Shown: positions 17,309-29,431, numbered from the stretch's first letter. The stretch: DNA of 30,413 nucleotides from Acidimicrobiia bacterium (GCA_013821025.1 JACDHN010000001.1:1-30413), one strand, 5' to 3'. Numbers and translations: made by a program. The notes: generated by a model not told the origin, from the sequence alone.

Positions 17309-18171
17309 TCACGGTAGCGCGCTGCTTCGCTGCAGGTCGCGCCACTCGTCGAGCACTCGACGGGGAGCAGCCGGGTCGGCGAACGTGGCCGTGCCCACCT
17401 GCACGGCGCACGCCCCGGCCAGCAAGAACTCGGCGACGTCCCAGCCGCTGCGTACACCACCCACGCCGACGATCGGAAGATCGGGGTGTGCCTGGTGGAC
17501 GTCGTGCACGGCACGTACGGCGATCGGATGGATCGCAGGGCCCGACAGGCCCCCGCCTCCTGCGGCCAGCGCCGGTCGTCGCGTCTCGCGGTCGAAGGCC
17601 ATCCCCAGCAGGGTGTTGATGCAGGTCACGGCGTCCGCACCGGCGTCGCCAACAGCCGCCGCCACGTCGACGATGCGGTCGGTGTTGGCGCTCAGCTTGG
17701 CCCATCGCGGTCGTCCGCAGGCAGCCGTGGCCTCGATCACCTCGGCCGCCAGGTGCGGATCATGGGCGAACATCGACGAGCGGCCCTCGAGGTTCGGGCA
17801 CGACAGGTTGACCTCGACGGCCACGACGGCGGATGGTGCCGCCGCCAGGAGCTCGGCCGCCCGCCGGTAGTCGGCGAGGCTCCGACCCCAGATGCTGGCC
17901 ACGATGGTCGCCCCAGATCGCTCCAGTTCCGGAACCACGTGCTCGAGCCAGTACGGGATCCCGGGACCCTGCAGCCCGACGGCGTTGAGCATCCCCGACG
18001 TGGTCGGATGCAGGCGGGGAGCCGGGTGACCTGCCCATTCGTAGGCTGCCAGCGATTTCACGACGAGGGCGCCGAGCGACGACAGGTCGAAGTAGCGGCC
18101 CAGCTCGGTGCCGTAGCCGGCCGTGCCCGACGCCGTCATCACCGGGTTCTTCAGCGTGACGGAGCCGACGT

Positions 18172-18175
<4 letters not shown>
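17309..18175 (-). CDS. pyrD: Dihydroorotate dehydrogenase, class 1B-type catalytic subunit
   Basis: Oxidises dihydroorotate to orotate using FMN. The 288-residue product has the class 1B N-terminus VGSVTLKNPVMTASGTAGYG, the active-site run VEVNLSCPNLEGR with the catalytic Cys, WAKLSANTDRIVDVA, CINTLLGMAFD, GGGGLSGPAIHPIAVRAV and the FMN-binding GVGGVRSGWDVAEFLLAGACAVQVGTA. In class 1B enzymes electrons pass to NAD+ through a PyrK partner; no pyrK lies nearby. The start is a GTG at 18175 that overlaps the carB stop (GTGA); longer open frames to the right are shadows of carB. pyrF, usually near here in actinobacteria, is also missing. Confidence 0.94.
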
Positions 18176-21482
<3,307 letters not shown>

Positions 21483-21483
<1 letters not shown>

Positions 21484-22583
21484 CAGCCGGTGCCCCGTTC
21501 CGCCTGAGGAATCATTGCTGTCGCGAACAGGGCGAACAAGTACTCGCTGTCGTGCGGTCCGGGTCCAGCCTCCGGATGATGCTGTACCGAGAACGCCCTG
21601 ACATCGTCGACTGCCAAGCCCTCGCACACGCCATCGTTGAGGTTGACGTGGGTGAGCTCCACGCCGGTGGGCAGCGTGTCGGCATCGACGGCGAAGTTGT
21701 GGTTCTGGCTGGTGATGTCGATGCGCCCGCTGCGACGGTCCTGCACGGGGTGATTGCCGCCGTGGTGGCCGAATGGCAGTTTCACCGTTTTGGCGCCGAG
21801 CGCCCGCCCGAGCAGCTGGTGGCCAAGGCAGATGCCGAAGATCGGCACCTCACCCAGCAGTGCTTCGATCGCCTCGACAGCGTACGGCACGCTGGCTGGG
21901 TCGCCAGGTCCGTTGGACAGGAACACGCCGTCGGGCCGACGCGCCAGCACGTCGGCCGCCGCGGTGTTTGCCGGGACCACCTCGACCGAGCCGAACCCGG
22001 CGAGACGTCGCAGGGTCGTGCGCTTGATGCCGAAGTCGTACGCCACGACGCGAAACTCACCCTCCGCTCCCACCGTGTAGGGCTCGCCCGTGGTGACCTG
22101 GGCGACGAGGTCGATGCCGTCCGTGCCCGGCTCGGCTCGGGCGGCCGCCAGCAGCGTGGCCTCGTCAGCGGTGCCGAACGACCCGGGTAGGGCGCCGGTT
22201 TCGCGGATGAGGCGGGTCAGGCGCCGGGTGTCGATGCCGGTGATGCCCGGGATCCCGTACGCACGCAGCAGGTCCTCGAGCCCGGCCGTGGCCCTGCGGT
22301 TGCTCGGCCGCCGTGACACATCCCGCACGACGATGCCGCGGCAGAACGGGCGCCGGGCCTCGAAGTCGGTTTGGTTGACGCCGTAGTTGCCGATGTGGGG
22401 GTTCGTGAACGTGATGATCTGCCCGGCGTACGACGGGTCCGTGATCACCTCCTGGTAGCCGGTGAGCACGGTGTTGAACACCACCTCGCCGCTTGCCACG
22501 TCACCGTCTGGTTCGGCGCCGATGGCTTCGCCCTCGAAGACGCTGCCGTCGGCCAGCACCAGTGCCGCGTCACTTCGCCTCAT
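21483..22583 (-). CDS. carA: Carbamoyl-phosphate synthase small (glutaminase) subunit
   Basis: Hydrolyses glutamine and channels ammonia to CarB. The 366-residue product has the CarA-specific N-terminal domain (LVLADGSVFEGEAIG, GEVVFNTVLTGYQEVITDPS, TFTNPHIGNYGVN) and a class I glutamine amidotransferase domain with FLSNGPGDPAS, the nucleophile Cys252 in FGICLGHQLLGRALG, and His336/Glu338 in FSVQHHPEAGPGPHD. The ATG at 22583 overlaps the pyrC stop by ATGA. Confidence 0.98.
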
Positions 22584-23857
22584 GTCGCGACCGCCCCGTC
22601 CCGGAACGTGGGGCGGCCGTCGAACAGCGTGTGGCGTACGCGTCCCCGCAGCTTCACGCCCCGGTACGGCGTGTTGCGGCTGAGGCTGGCGAGCCGGGCC
22701 GGCGCCACCTCCCAGCGCTCGTCGGGGTCGAACACGACGAGGTTGGCGGCGCCACCCGGCTCGATCGGTCCGCCGTGCCGATCGCTGACGCCGGCGATCG
22801 TCGCCGGCTTCCACGACAGCGCGGCAAGCACGCGAGCCAGGGGCATGTCGAGGTGCGCCAACGCCACGCCGAGAGCGGTTTCCAGCCCCAGCATCCCTGG
22901 CGGTGCCACGTCGAGGGGCTGCTCCTTGGTCTCGGGTGAGTGCGGTGCGTGGTCGGTGGCGATGGCGTCGATCGTGCCGTCGGCCAGTCCCACTCGCAAC
23001 GCCTCGACGTCGGCCATCGTGCGTAGCGGAGGGTTCACCTTGTAGTTGCCGTCGAACGACGCCAGCAACTCGTCGGTGAGGCTCAGATGGTGAGGCGTGA
23101 CCTCGGCTGTGACAGGAAGTCCATCCGCCTTGGCCGCCCGCACCAGCTCCACGCTGCCAGCTGTAGACAGGTGCAGGAAGTGCATCGGCGTCCCGGTGAG
23201 GCGTACCAGCTCCAGGTCGCGGTGCAGCATCAACTCCTCGGCGAGAGCCGGCCAACCCGGGACACCGAGGCGGCTGCAGCACTCGCCCTCGTGCATCACG
23301 GCCCCTTCGGTGAGGCGGTCCACCTGGCAGTGCTGGGCCAGCACGATGTCGAGGCCGGCGGCGTACTCCAGTGCCCTGCGCATCAGCAGCGGATCCTGGA
23401 CGCCCGAGCCGTCGTCGGTGAACAATCGCACGCCGGCCGCCGCCAGCTCGGCGAACGGGGCCAGCTCGTGGCCTCTGCGACCGACCGTGATGCATCCCGA
23501 CGGCAGCACCTCGCAGCGGCCAGCCGCGATGGCGCGGGCAGTGACGAAGTCGACGACGGACCGGCTGTCGGCGGCAGGCTCGGTGTTGGGCATCGCCACA
23601 ACGGCCGTGTAGCCGCCAGCGGCGGCGGCCGCCGTGCCCGAAGCGATCGTCTCGGCCTGCTCCCCGCCAGGCTCGCGCAGGTGGGCGTGTAGGTCCACCA
23701 GACCCGGTGCCACGACGCACCCGCCGGCGTCGAGCACCTCGTCGCCACCGAGCCCGGCGCCGACATCGACGACGCGACCGCCCTCCACGGCGACATCGGC
23801 CATCCGCTCACCCGTGGCGTCGATCACCCGCCCGCCGCGGATCAGCGTCCTCGTCAT
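22580..23857 (-). CDS. pyrC: Dihydroorotase (type I, long form)
   Basis: Cyclises carbamoyl aspartate to dihydroorotate. The 425-residue amidohydrolase has an N-terminal composite-domain strand (TLIRGGRVIDATGERMADVAVEGGRV), metal ligands His57 and His59 in PGLVDLHAHLREPGGE, VAMPNTEPA, FTDDGSGVQD (bridging-Asp region of this subgroup), HCQ and HFLHLST histidines, and IDAIATDHAPHSPETK with the catalytic Asp. The last part (ANLVVFDPDERWEV, FDGRPTFRDG) closes the composite domain. The ATG at 23857 overlaps the pyrB stop by ATGA. Confidence 0.97.
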   Translation of the reverse strand: MTRTLIRGGRVIDATGERMADVAVEGGRVVDVGAGLGGDEVLDAGGCVVAPGLVDLHAHLREPGGEQAETIASGTAAAAAGGYTAVVAMPNTEPAADSRSVVDFVTARAIAAGRCEVLPSGCITVGRRGHELAPFAELAAAGVRLFTDDGSGVQDPLLMRRALEYAAGLDIVLAQHCQVDRLTEGAVMHEGECCSRLGVPGWPALAEELMLHRDLELVRLTGTPMHFLHLSTAGSVELVRAAKADGLPVTAEVTPHHLSLTDELLASFDGNYKVNPPLRTMADVEALRVGLADGTIDAIATDHAPHSPETKEQPLDVAPPGMLGLETALGVALAHLDMPLARVLAALSWKPATIAGVSDRHGGPIEPGGAANLVVFDPDERWEVAPARLASLSRNTPYRGVKLRGRVRHTLFDGRPTFRDGAVAT

Positions 23858-24771
23858 GCCACGCCCCCACTGCCAAGCAGATCGAACAGCACGGCCATGC
23901 GCACGGCGACGCCGTTGGCGACCTGGTGCCCGATGACCGATCCTGGCAGCTCTGCGGGGTCGACGGTGATCTCCACACCGCGGTTCATCGGGCCGGGGTG
24001 CATCACGAGCGCCCCGTCGCTCAGCCGGGCGGCGCGTTCCGCTGTCAGCCCGAAGCGCTCCGTGTACTCGTGCAGGTTCGGCACGAGCGCCTCCGACATG
24101 CGCTCGCGCTGCATCCTCAGCAGATACAGTACGTCCACGTCGCCGATGATGTCGTCGAGACGGTCCGACGTGGCGTGCTCGGCGACCACCGGCAGCAGCG
24201 TGGCCGGTGCGACGAGCACCACATCGGCACCGAGGGCAGCGAAGATCTGGCCGACGCTCCGAGCGACGCGGCTGTGCTTGACGTCGCCGACGATGGCCAG
24301 GCGCAGCCCGTCGAAGCCGCCCGTCCGGCCGAGCTCGGTGCGCACGGTGTAGGCGTCGAGCAGCGCCTGTGTGGGGTGGGCGTGCCAGCCGTCACCGGCG
24401 TTGATCACCGCTGCTGTCGTCCAGCGGCATGCCTGCCACGGCGCGCCGCTGGAGCGGTGACGGATCACGAAGGCGTCGACCCCCATGGCCGCCACGGTCT
24501 CGACCGTGTCGCGCAGGCTCTCGCCCTTGTTCACGCTCGACTCCGACACCGTGAACGTCATGACATCGCCGGACAGGCGCCTGGTGGCGGTCTCGAAGCT
24601 CAGACGGGTGCGCGTGGAGACCTCGAAGAACAAGTTGCACACCGTGCGCCCTCGCAGCGCCGGCACCTTCGGGTTGGGACGCTGGTTGACCTCCACCATG
24701 TGGTCCGTCAGCTCCAGCAGGCGGTGGATGTCGGCCACATCCAGCTCGTCGATGGCCAAGAGGTGCTTCAC
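23854..24771 (-). CDS. pyrB: Aspartate carbamoyltransferase catalytic chain
   Basis: Joins carbamoyl phosphate and aspartate, the committed pyrimidine step. The 305-residue product has the carbamoyl-phosphate motif LFFEVSTRTRLSFE (about 48-60; the usual Pro before Ser is Val), SSVNKGESLRDTVETV with the 80s-loop Lys, VIRHRSSGAP, GDGWHAHPTQALLDAYT, LAIVGDVKHSRVARS and MHPGPMNRGVEI. No pyrI regulatory chain is present; control is expected through PyrR. The GTG at 24771 overlaps the pyrR stop (GTGA). A longer open frame to 25089 is a shadow of pyrR. Confidence 0.97.
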   Translation of the reverse strand: MKHLLAIDELDVADIHRLLELTDHMVEVNQRPNPKVPALRGRTVCNLFFEVSTRTRLSFETATRRLSGDVMTFTVSESSVNKGESLRDTVETVAAMGVDAFVIRHRSSGAPWQACRWTTAAVINAGDGWHAHPTQALLDAYTVRTELGRTGGFDGLRLAIVGDVKHSRVARSVGQIFAALGADVVLVAPATLLPVVAEHATSDRLDDIIGDVDVLYLLRMQRERMSEALVPNLHEYTERFGLTAERAARLSDGALVMHPGPMNRGVEITVDPAELPGSVIGHQVANGVAVRMAVLFDLLGSGGVA

Positions 24772-25301
24772 GAGATCGCCACGCCGGTCTCGGTGACGAC
24801 CACCACCTCGTCGGTAGACGTCGGCAGGTTCCTGCCAACGAAGTCGGGACGGATCGGGAGTTGACGATGTCCGCGGTCGACCATGACGGCGAGCTGCATC
24901 ATCTCGGGCCGCCCGTAGTCGCCGATGGCGTCGAAGGCAGCCCTCACGGTGCGGCCGGTGTACAGCACATCGTCGACGATCACGACCGTGGCGCCACCAA
25001 GGTCGAACGGGATCTCGCTGACGGCGCCAGGGGACACCGGCCGCAGCCCGATGTCGTCGCGATACAGCGACACGTCGAGCGACCCCCATGGGACGTGGGC
25101 CTCACGGTCGATGTCGCCGATGCTGGCGGCCAGCGCTTCGGCCAGCCAGACACCCCCTCGCTGCACGCCGAGCAACACCACGCCGTCGAGACCCCGGTTG
25201 CGCTCGATGATCTCGTGGGCCATGCGGGTGATCGCCCTGCGCACGTCGTCGGCGCCGAGCACTTGCTTGGCGCCGTTGGTCCCAGCGGGAACCTCGCTCA
25301 T
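24768..25301 (-). CDS. pyrR: PyrR, pyrimidine operon RNA-binding regulator / uracil phosphoribosyltransferase
   Basis: UMP-sensing RNA-binding protein that lowers pyr expression when pyrimidines are plentiful; many members keep uracil phosphoribosyltransferase activity. The 177-residue product has VLGADDVRRAITRMAHEIIERN, LLGVQRGGVWLAEALA, GSLDVSLYRDD, the PRPP loop VVIVDDVLYTGRTVRAA and MMQLAVMVDRGHRQLPIRPDFVG, all canonical. The ATG at 25301 has a strong GGAGG ribosome binding site five bases upstream, overlapping a hairpin in the 87-base leader that matches a PyrR-binding loop. First gene of the pyr cluster. Confidence 0.98.
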   Translation of the reverse strand: MSEVPAGTNGAKQVLGADDVRRAITRMAHEIIERNRGLDGVVLLGVQRGGVWLAEALAASIGDIDREAHVPWGSLDVSLYRDDIGLRPVSPGAVSEIPFDLGGATVVIVDDVLYTGRTVRAAFDAIGDYGRPEMMQLAVMVDRGHRQLPIRPDFVGRNLPTSTDEVVVVTETGVAIS

Positions 25302-25304
25302 GTA

Positions 25305-25340
25305 CTCCTCCGTCTGGGCCTCACGGGACCCGCTTCACGG
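25305..25340 (-). promoter_or_regulatory. Candidate PyrR-binding hairpin over the pyrR ribosome binding site
   Basis: On the pyr strand the leader forms CCGT (25340-25337) pairing with ACGG (25313-25310), an internal bulge GAAGC against AG, then an upper stem GGGTCC with GGCCC around the loop CGTGA. The core GGTCCCGTGAGGCC matches the Bacillus PyrR-site consensus as I recall it (ARUCCNGNGAGGYU) at nearly every fixed position; the outer A-U pair is changed to G-C. The GGAGG ribosome binding site (25311-25307) shares two bases with the lower stem, so PyrR-UMP binding would block translation, as reported for Mycobacterium smegmatis. I see no terminator, so translational control is preferred over attenuation. 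Confidence 0.72.
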
Positions 25341-25388
25341 TCAGCCCCACGCTACACGTGCCTGGCGGGGTCCGAGCCGACCCGAGCG

Positions 25389-26888
25389 TTACGGCGGCGG
25401 CAGGTCGCCGGAACGCTTGTAGAGCTCCCAGTAGGCGTTCGAACCCACGAGTTCGAACGCCGCACTGATACGCGCCAGGTCGGCCGACTCCTCGTCGCTA
25501 CGGGCCACGGGTAACAGGACATACTCGACATCCTCTGCGCGATCGCCGAGCCGGGTGCCCTCCAGGCTGATGTCGGGGCCGTACAGCACGACGCGGAACG
25601 GGTTGGGGAACTGGTAGATCTTCTGCCGCCGCGCCAGATGAGGAGCGATGCTGTGGTGCACGGAGATCACCGCACCGTCGGGCACATCGTCGGCGATGTC
25701 ACCCGCAGCCACGGCACCGGGATGCGAGGGAGGCCACACGGCCAGCTCGTTCCGAGAGAACGGCAACGGGCCCCACAGCGTCGCAGTGAGCAGCGACACA
25801 CCGGCGGCCAGCGCCACCACTACGACTCGCGTACGCCCAGCCAGCGCTCCAGCGGCGTGCACCGCCCCGAGCGCCAACGCCGGCACGGCGATCATCGAGT
25901 AGTGGTACTGGATCATGTACTGGTAGGCGTACGTCGACAGCACGTTCGTGAACAGCACCAGGGCGCTGATCAGCGCCACCGACGGCAGGCGGGCAGCCAC
26001 CCAGGCGAACGGCGCGACCATCTGCCACAGGTAGAAGCCCCGACCGTCGGAGCGCAGGTGATCGACCACGTCGCCGGGCTTCGTCAGCGTTGTGCGTACC
26101 AAGCCGCCAGGACCGTCGAACGGGATGCGCCACGCGTTCCTGGTCGGCACGCCGACGAGCGTTCTCATCACGACGAGCATGGCGACGAGCATGAAGCCGA
26201 TGCTCCCAGCCATCGTCAGCAGTCCGATGCGCCGGTCGCGGCGCAACGCCACCCACACGCCGAGCGGCACGATCACGAGCGAGGCATCCTCCTTCACCAG
26301 CAGCGACAGCACGACGAACACCACGTACAGGCGCCACTTGCGCTCCAGCGCGGCATAGATGGCGGTCGCCACGAAGAAACCGAGGAAGGCGTCGGGATGG
26401 AAGTTCTCGAGGTTCGTCCAGCCGACAGCAGGATGCAAGAGATACATGGCGGCGAACGCGAGCGCGAGTGCGCCCGATTCGAGTCGCCGCCTGGCGTAGG
26501 CGAAGATCGGGATGGCGCCCGCCCCCACGAGGGCGGCCTGGGCGAACAGCAGTGCCCCTGCAGACGGCGCCACCCAGTACAGCGGCACCAGGAGCACGAG
26601 GATGAACGATGTGTGGTCGCCGAACAGATTGCGGCCCATCAGCGTCACGAACGGCGCGTCGAAGCGCGACAGCAGCCAAACGCCCTGGTCATAGAGGCCG
26701 AAGTCGTAGCTCGACGTGCCGAGCCCGTGGTGCACGTCGAGCGTCAGCGACGTGAAGTACCACGTCCAGCCGACGACGAGCACGCCGAGTGCCCACCACC
26801 ACGGGCTGACGGCGGCCACACGGTCGACGAGGCGTTGGACATGACTGGACTCGGCCGGCCGAGCGCGCTCGGTGGCCGTGACCGTCAT
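25389..26888 (-). CDS. DUF2079 multi-pass membrane protein
   Basis: A 499-residue polytopic membrane protein of the DUF2079 family, which resembles GT-C glycosyltransferase-like membrane proteins; no activity is known to me. After a short charged N-terminus, the first membrane segment is WWWALGVLVVGWTWYFTSL, followed by the family-typical GTSSYDFGLYDQGVWLLSRFDAPF, RNLFGDHTSFILVLLVPLYW, HPAVGWTNLENFHPDAFLGFF and KEDASLVIVPLGV. A C-terminal soluble part contains DGAVISVHHSIAPHLARRQKIYQFPNPF. The acidic loop residues (YDFGLYDQG, KEDAS) recall GT-C metal/catalytic acidic residues. The ATG at 26888 overlaps the nusB stop by ATGA, an unusual insertion between nusB and pyrR. Confidence 0.85.
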   Translation of the reverse strand: MTVTATERARPAESSHVQRLVDRVAAVSPWWWALGVLVVGWTWYFTSLTLDVHHGLGTSSYDFGLYDQGVWLLSRFDAPFVTLMGRNLFGDHTSFILVLLVPLYWVAPSAGALLFAQAALVGAGAIPIFAYARRRLESGALALAFAAMYLLHPAVGWTNLENFHPDAFLGFFVATAIYAALERKWRLYVVFVVLSLLVKEDASLVIVPLGVWVALRRDRRIGLLTMAGSIGFMLVAMLVVMRTLVGVPTRNAWRIPFDGPGGLVRTTLTKPGDVVDHLRSDGRGFYLWQMVAPFAWVAARLPSVALISALVLFTNVLSTYAYQYMIQYHYSMIAVPALALGAVHAAGALAGRTRVVVVALAAGVSLLTATLWGPLPFSRNELAVWPPSHPGAVAAGDIADDVPDGAVISVHHSIAPHLARRQKIYQFPNPFRVVLYGPDISLEGTRLGDRAEDVEYVLLPVARSDEESADLARISAAFELVGSNAYWELYKRSGDLPPP

Positions 26889-27301
26889 CCGCTCGTGGCT
26901 TCCCGTCGCAGCTCGGTGGCCAGTGCCGCCAGCACGCCGTTGACGAAGCGGCCGCTGTCGTCGGTGGAGAACCGCTTGGCGAGCTCGACGGCCTCGTCGA
27001 TCACCACCGCCACCGGCACGTGCTGGCGTTCCATCAGCTCGAACGTGGCGAGCCGGATGATGTTCACGTCGACCACCGGCATCCGTGCCAGCGTCCACCC
27101 CTTCGCCCGTGCGGCGATCGCCGTGTCGATCGCCGCTGCGTGCTCTGCCACACCCGAGACCAGCGCCGCAGTGAGCTCGTCGGGCTCGATCAGCTGCAGG
27201 GCGAGGGCGTCGATGGGGCTGATGCCCTTGGCGTCGGCCTCGTACAGCAGGTACAGCGCCCGTTCGCGAGCGTCAGACCTGGGATCTGGGCGGCGGTCCA
27301 T
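26885..27301 (-). CDS. nusB: Transcription antitermination factor NusB
   Basis: RNA-binding Nus factor for antitermination, mainly of rRNA operons. The 138-residue all-helical product has RSDARERALYLLYEADAKGISP, LVSGVAEHAAAIDTAIAARAKGWTLARMPVVDVNIIRLATFELM and VPVAVVIDEAVELAKRFSTDDSGRFVNGVLAAL, the standard NusB pattern. The ATG shares a base with the efp stop (TGATG), the usual efp-nusB pair of actinobacteria. Confidence 0.97.
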   Translation of the reverse strand: MDRRPDPRSDARERALYLLYEADAKGISPIDALALQLIEPDELTAALVSGVAEHAAAIDTAIAARAKGWTLARMPVVDVNIIRLATFELMERQHVPVAVVIDEAVELAKRFSTDDSGRFVNGVLAALATELRREATSG

Positions 27302-27864
27302 CAGACCCGCGTCATGTAGTCACCGGTGCGGGTGTCGACCCGAACGCGGTCGCCGATCTCGACGAACAGGGGAACCTGCACGACCTTGCCCGTCGAGAGC
27401 GTCGCCGGCTTGCGGGCCCCCGACACGCGGTCACCTTGGAGACCTGGGTCAGTATCGGCGACCTCCAGTTCTACCGAGGGCGGGATGTCGACGCCGATGA
27501 TCTCGTCGCCATGCACGGCGATCTGGGCCACCATCTGCTCGACCATGTAGTCGGCAGCGCTGCCGAGCACCGGCGCCGGCACGTTCAACTGCTCGTAGGT
27601 CTGGATGTTCATGAACACGTAGTCGCTGCCGTCGCGATACAGCAGCTGCATGTCACGGCGGTCGACGATGGCCTGCTCGACACGGATCCCGGCGTTGAAC
27701 GTGCGCTCCACCACCGACCCGTTGCGCACGTTGCGCAGCTTCGTGCGCACGAACGCGCCACCCTTGCCCGGCTTCACGTGCTGGAACCCGATCACTTGGA
27801 ACAGCCCGTTGTCGAGCTGCAACGTGATCCCGTTCTTCAGGTCGTTGGTCGTGATGGCAGGCAC
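27301..27864 (-). CDS. efp: Elongation factor P
   Basis: Relieves ribosome stalling at polyproline. The 187-residue three-domain protein has TTNDLKNGITLQLDNGLFQVIGF and QHVKPGKGGAFVRTKLRNV (Lys34 at the tip of the loop that reaches the peptidyl-transferase centre), NAGIRVEQAIVDRRDMQLLY in domain II, and a C-terminal domain ending VEIGDRVRVDTRTGDYMTRV. The tip is the lysine form with flanking PGKGG; no EpmA/B partner is seen nearby, and whether the lysine is modified cannot be told. The GTG at 27864 has GAAGGA six bases upstream and starts inside the last 28 bases of the peptidase gene. Confidence 0.98.
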   Translation of the reverse strand: MPAITTNDLKNGITLQLDNGLFQVIGFQHVKPGKGGAFVRTKLRNVRNGSVVERTFNAGIRVEQAIVDRRDMQLLYRDGSDYVFMNIQTYEQLNVPAPVLGSAADYMVEQMVAQIAVHGDEIIGVDIPPSVELEVADTDPGLQGDRVSGARKPATLSTGKVVQVPLFVEIGDRVRVDTRTGDYMTRV

Positions 27865-28967
27865 GGTGAATCCTTCGGGAAGGCGGTGAGCGAACGGTGA
27901 CCGTCGGCGGTGATGGTCACCAGATCCTCGATCCGGACGCCACCGGATCCCTCACGATAGACCCCAGGTTCCACGGTCACGACCTCGCCCTCGGCCAGTT
28001 CGGTGTCATCGATCCACCTCAGGAACGGGTCCTCATGGATGTCGAGCCCGACGCCGTGGCCCGTTCCGTGCACGAACCAGTCACCGAGCCCCCGCTCGTC
28101 GAGCAGCGACCGGCAGGCACCGTCTACCGCAACGGACGACGCACCAGCGCGTACGGCGGCCAACCCGGCGAGCTGGGCGGCCAGCACGGCCTCGTAGCGG
28201 TGCTGTTGCTCCGGCGACGGATCCCCGATGACGAACGTTCGCGTCATGTCGGAGTGGTAGCCATCCACGAGGGCGCCGACGTCGATCACGACGTTGTCAC
28301 CTTCGACGATGCGGCGCCGGTTGGGCCGGTGGTGGGGACGGGCTGACTGCTCAGGACCGCTGCCGACGATCGTGTCGTAGCTCGGTCCGTCGGCCCCGCA
28401 GCGCCGCATGCGGTACTCCAGCTCGTCACGCACGTCGGCCTCGGTTGGCTCGTCGGTCAGCATCGGCGCAACGTCGGCCAGCGCCGTCTCGGCGATCTCG
28501 GCTGCCCGCTGCATGCGAGCGAGCTCCGCCGCATCCTTGCGGCGCCGCGCTGTCCGCAGCAGATTCGGTTCTGGTTGCAGGGCGATCTCATCCTCCAGTG
28601 CCGACCACTCGGCGTGGCTCAGGTGCTGCGCCTGGGCGCCGATGCTCGTGTGGCCGGCCGTCAACTGGACAAGACGGGAACGGATCTCGCCGATCGTCCG
28701 CTCGACGACTACGTCACCCTCTGCGGACGTGGCTGTGAGCTGGTCAACGGCCTGGTCCCCGTATCGCCCGTCGGTCACGAGGGTCAACGTGTCGGAGGTC
28801 AGTACCACCCAGCCGTTGGAGCCACCGAATCCGGTCATCCAGCGCACGTCGCTGAGGTTGCTGACCAGCAGCGCATCGAGCCCGGCGGCCGCCATGGTGT
28901 GGCGCACCGTGGCAGCGCGAGGACGAACCTCGATCGGCGGCAGTTCGGTGACGTCGACCGGTCTCAT
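27837..28967 (-). CDS. pepP: M24-family aminopeptidase (Xaa-Pro type)
   Basis: Dimetal peptidase cutting N-terminal residues before proline. The 376-residue product has a creatinase-like N-domain (RHTMAAAGLDALLVSNLSDVRWMTGFGGSNGWVVL) and a pita-bread catalytic domain with the metal ligands: Asp in VVIDVGALVDGYHSDMTRTF (two Asp), His in HGTGHGVGLDIHEDP, Glu in VVTVEPGVY and Glu in GGVRIEDLV. Prolidase (PepQ) versus aminopeptidase P is not resolved. The ATG at 28967 overlaps the aroQ stop by ATGA; the C-terminus overlaps the efp start by 28 bases. A frame extension to 29102 is a shadow of aroQ. Confidence 0.92.
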   Translation of the reverse strand: MRPVDVTELPPIEVRPRAATVRHTMAAAGLDALLVSNLSDVRWMTGFGGSNGWVVLTSDTLTLVTDGRYGDQAVDQLTATSAEGDVVVERTIGEIRSRLVQLTAGHTSIGAQAQHLSHAEWSALEDEIALQPEPNLLRTARRRKDAAELARMQRAAEIAETALADVAPMLTDEPTEADVRDELEYRMRRCGADGPSYDTIVGSGPEQSARPHHRPNRRRIVEGDNVVIDVGALVDGYHSDMTRTFVIGDPSPEQQHRYEAVLAAQLAGLAAVRAGASSVAVDGACRSLLDERGLGDWFVHGTGHGVGLDIHEDPFLRWIDDTELAEGEVVTVEPGVYREGSGGVRIEDLVTITADGHRSLTAFPKDSPCLPSRPTT

Positions 28968-29431
28968 TGCTGCGGCACGTCCCCGCCGTGGCGGGCCGCT
29001 AGCAGCTCGGCCACGGCGATGACAGCGAGCTCGTACCCGAGCATGCCAAGACCCATGATCGAGCCGTCGGCCACCGGCGCCACCACGCTGGTGTGGCGCC
29101 ACGGCTCGCGGGCATTGGGGTTGGAGATGTGCACCTCGATGATCACGCCGTCGAAAGCGGCGAGCGCGTCGTGCAGCGCCCAGGCGTAGTGCGTGAACGC
29201 CCCGGGGTTGAAGATGATCGCCGCGCAGCGGACCCTCGCCCCTGCGATGGCGTCGAGCAGCTCCCCCTCGTAGTTGGACTGACGCGCCTCCACATCGAGA
29301 CCCCGCTCACCGGCCGCCTTCACCACCACGTCGACGTACTCGTCGAGCGTCGCCGACCCGTAGACGGCGGGCTCCCGCTCGCCGAGCAGATTGAGGTTCG
29401 GGCCGTGTAACAACAACACCGTGGCACTCAC
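28964..29431 (-). CDS. aroQ: 3-dehydroquinate dehydratase, type II
   Basis: Third step of the shikimate pathway. The 155-residue product has LLLHGPNLNLLGEREPAVYG, with catalytic Arg19 and Tyr24 on the flexible lid, then SNYEGELLDAIAGARVRCAAIIFNPGAFTHYAWALHDAL (Asn and His), EVHISNPNAREPWRHTS (His and Arg ligands) and GLGMLGYELAV, all typical of the dodecameric type II enzyme. The GTG at 29431 begins the homologous part, with at best a weak ribosome binding site; longer open frames to the right are non-coding. It appears to head the long minus-strand array. Confidence 0.96.
   Translation of the reverse strand: MSATVLLLHGPNLNLLGEREPAVYGSATLDEYVDVVVKAAGERGLDVEARQSNYEGELLDAIAGARVRCAAIIFNPGAFTHYAWALHDALAAFDGVIIEVHISNPNAREPWRHTSVVAPVADGSIMGLGMLGYELAVIAVAELLAARHGGDVPQQ

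Noticed and set aside
25302..25388. Transcription attenuator (terminator) in the pyrR leader
   Set aside because: No stem followed by a T-run is present; the hairpin adjoins the ribosome binding site, which favours translational control.
25638..27500. 620-codon plus-strand open frame across DUF2079, nusB and efp
   Set aside because: Antisense shadow with His/Arg/Gln-rich text; the genes on the minus strand are well supported.
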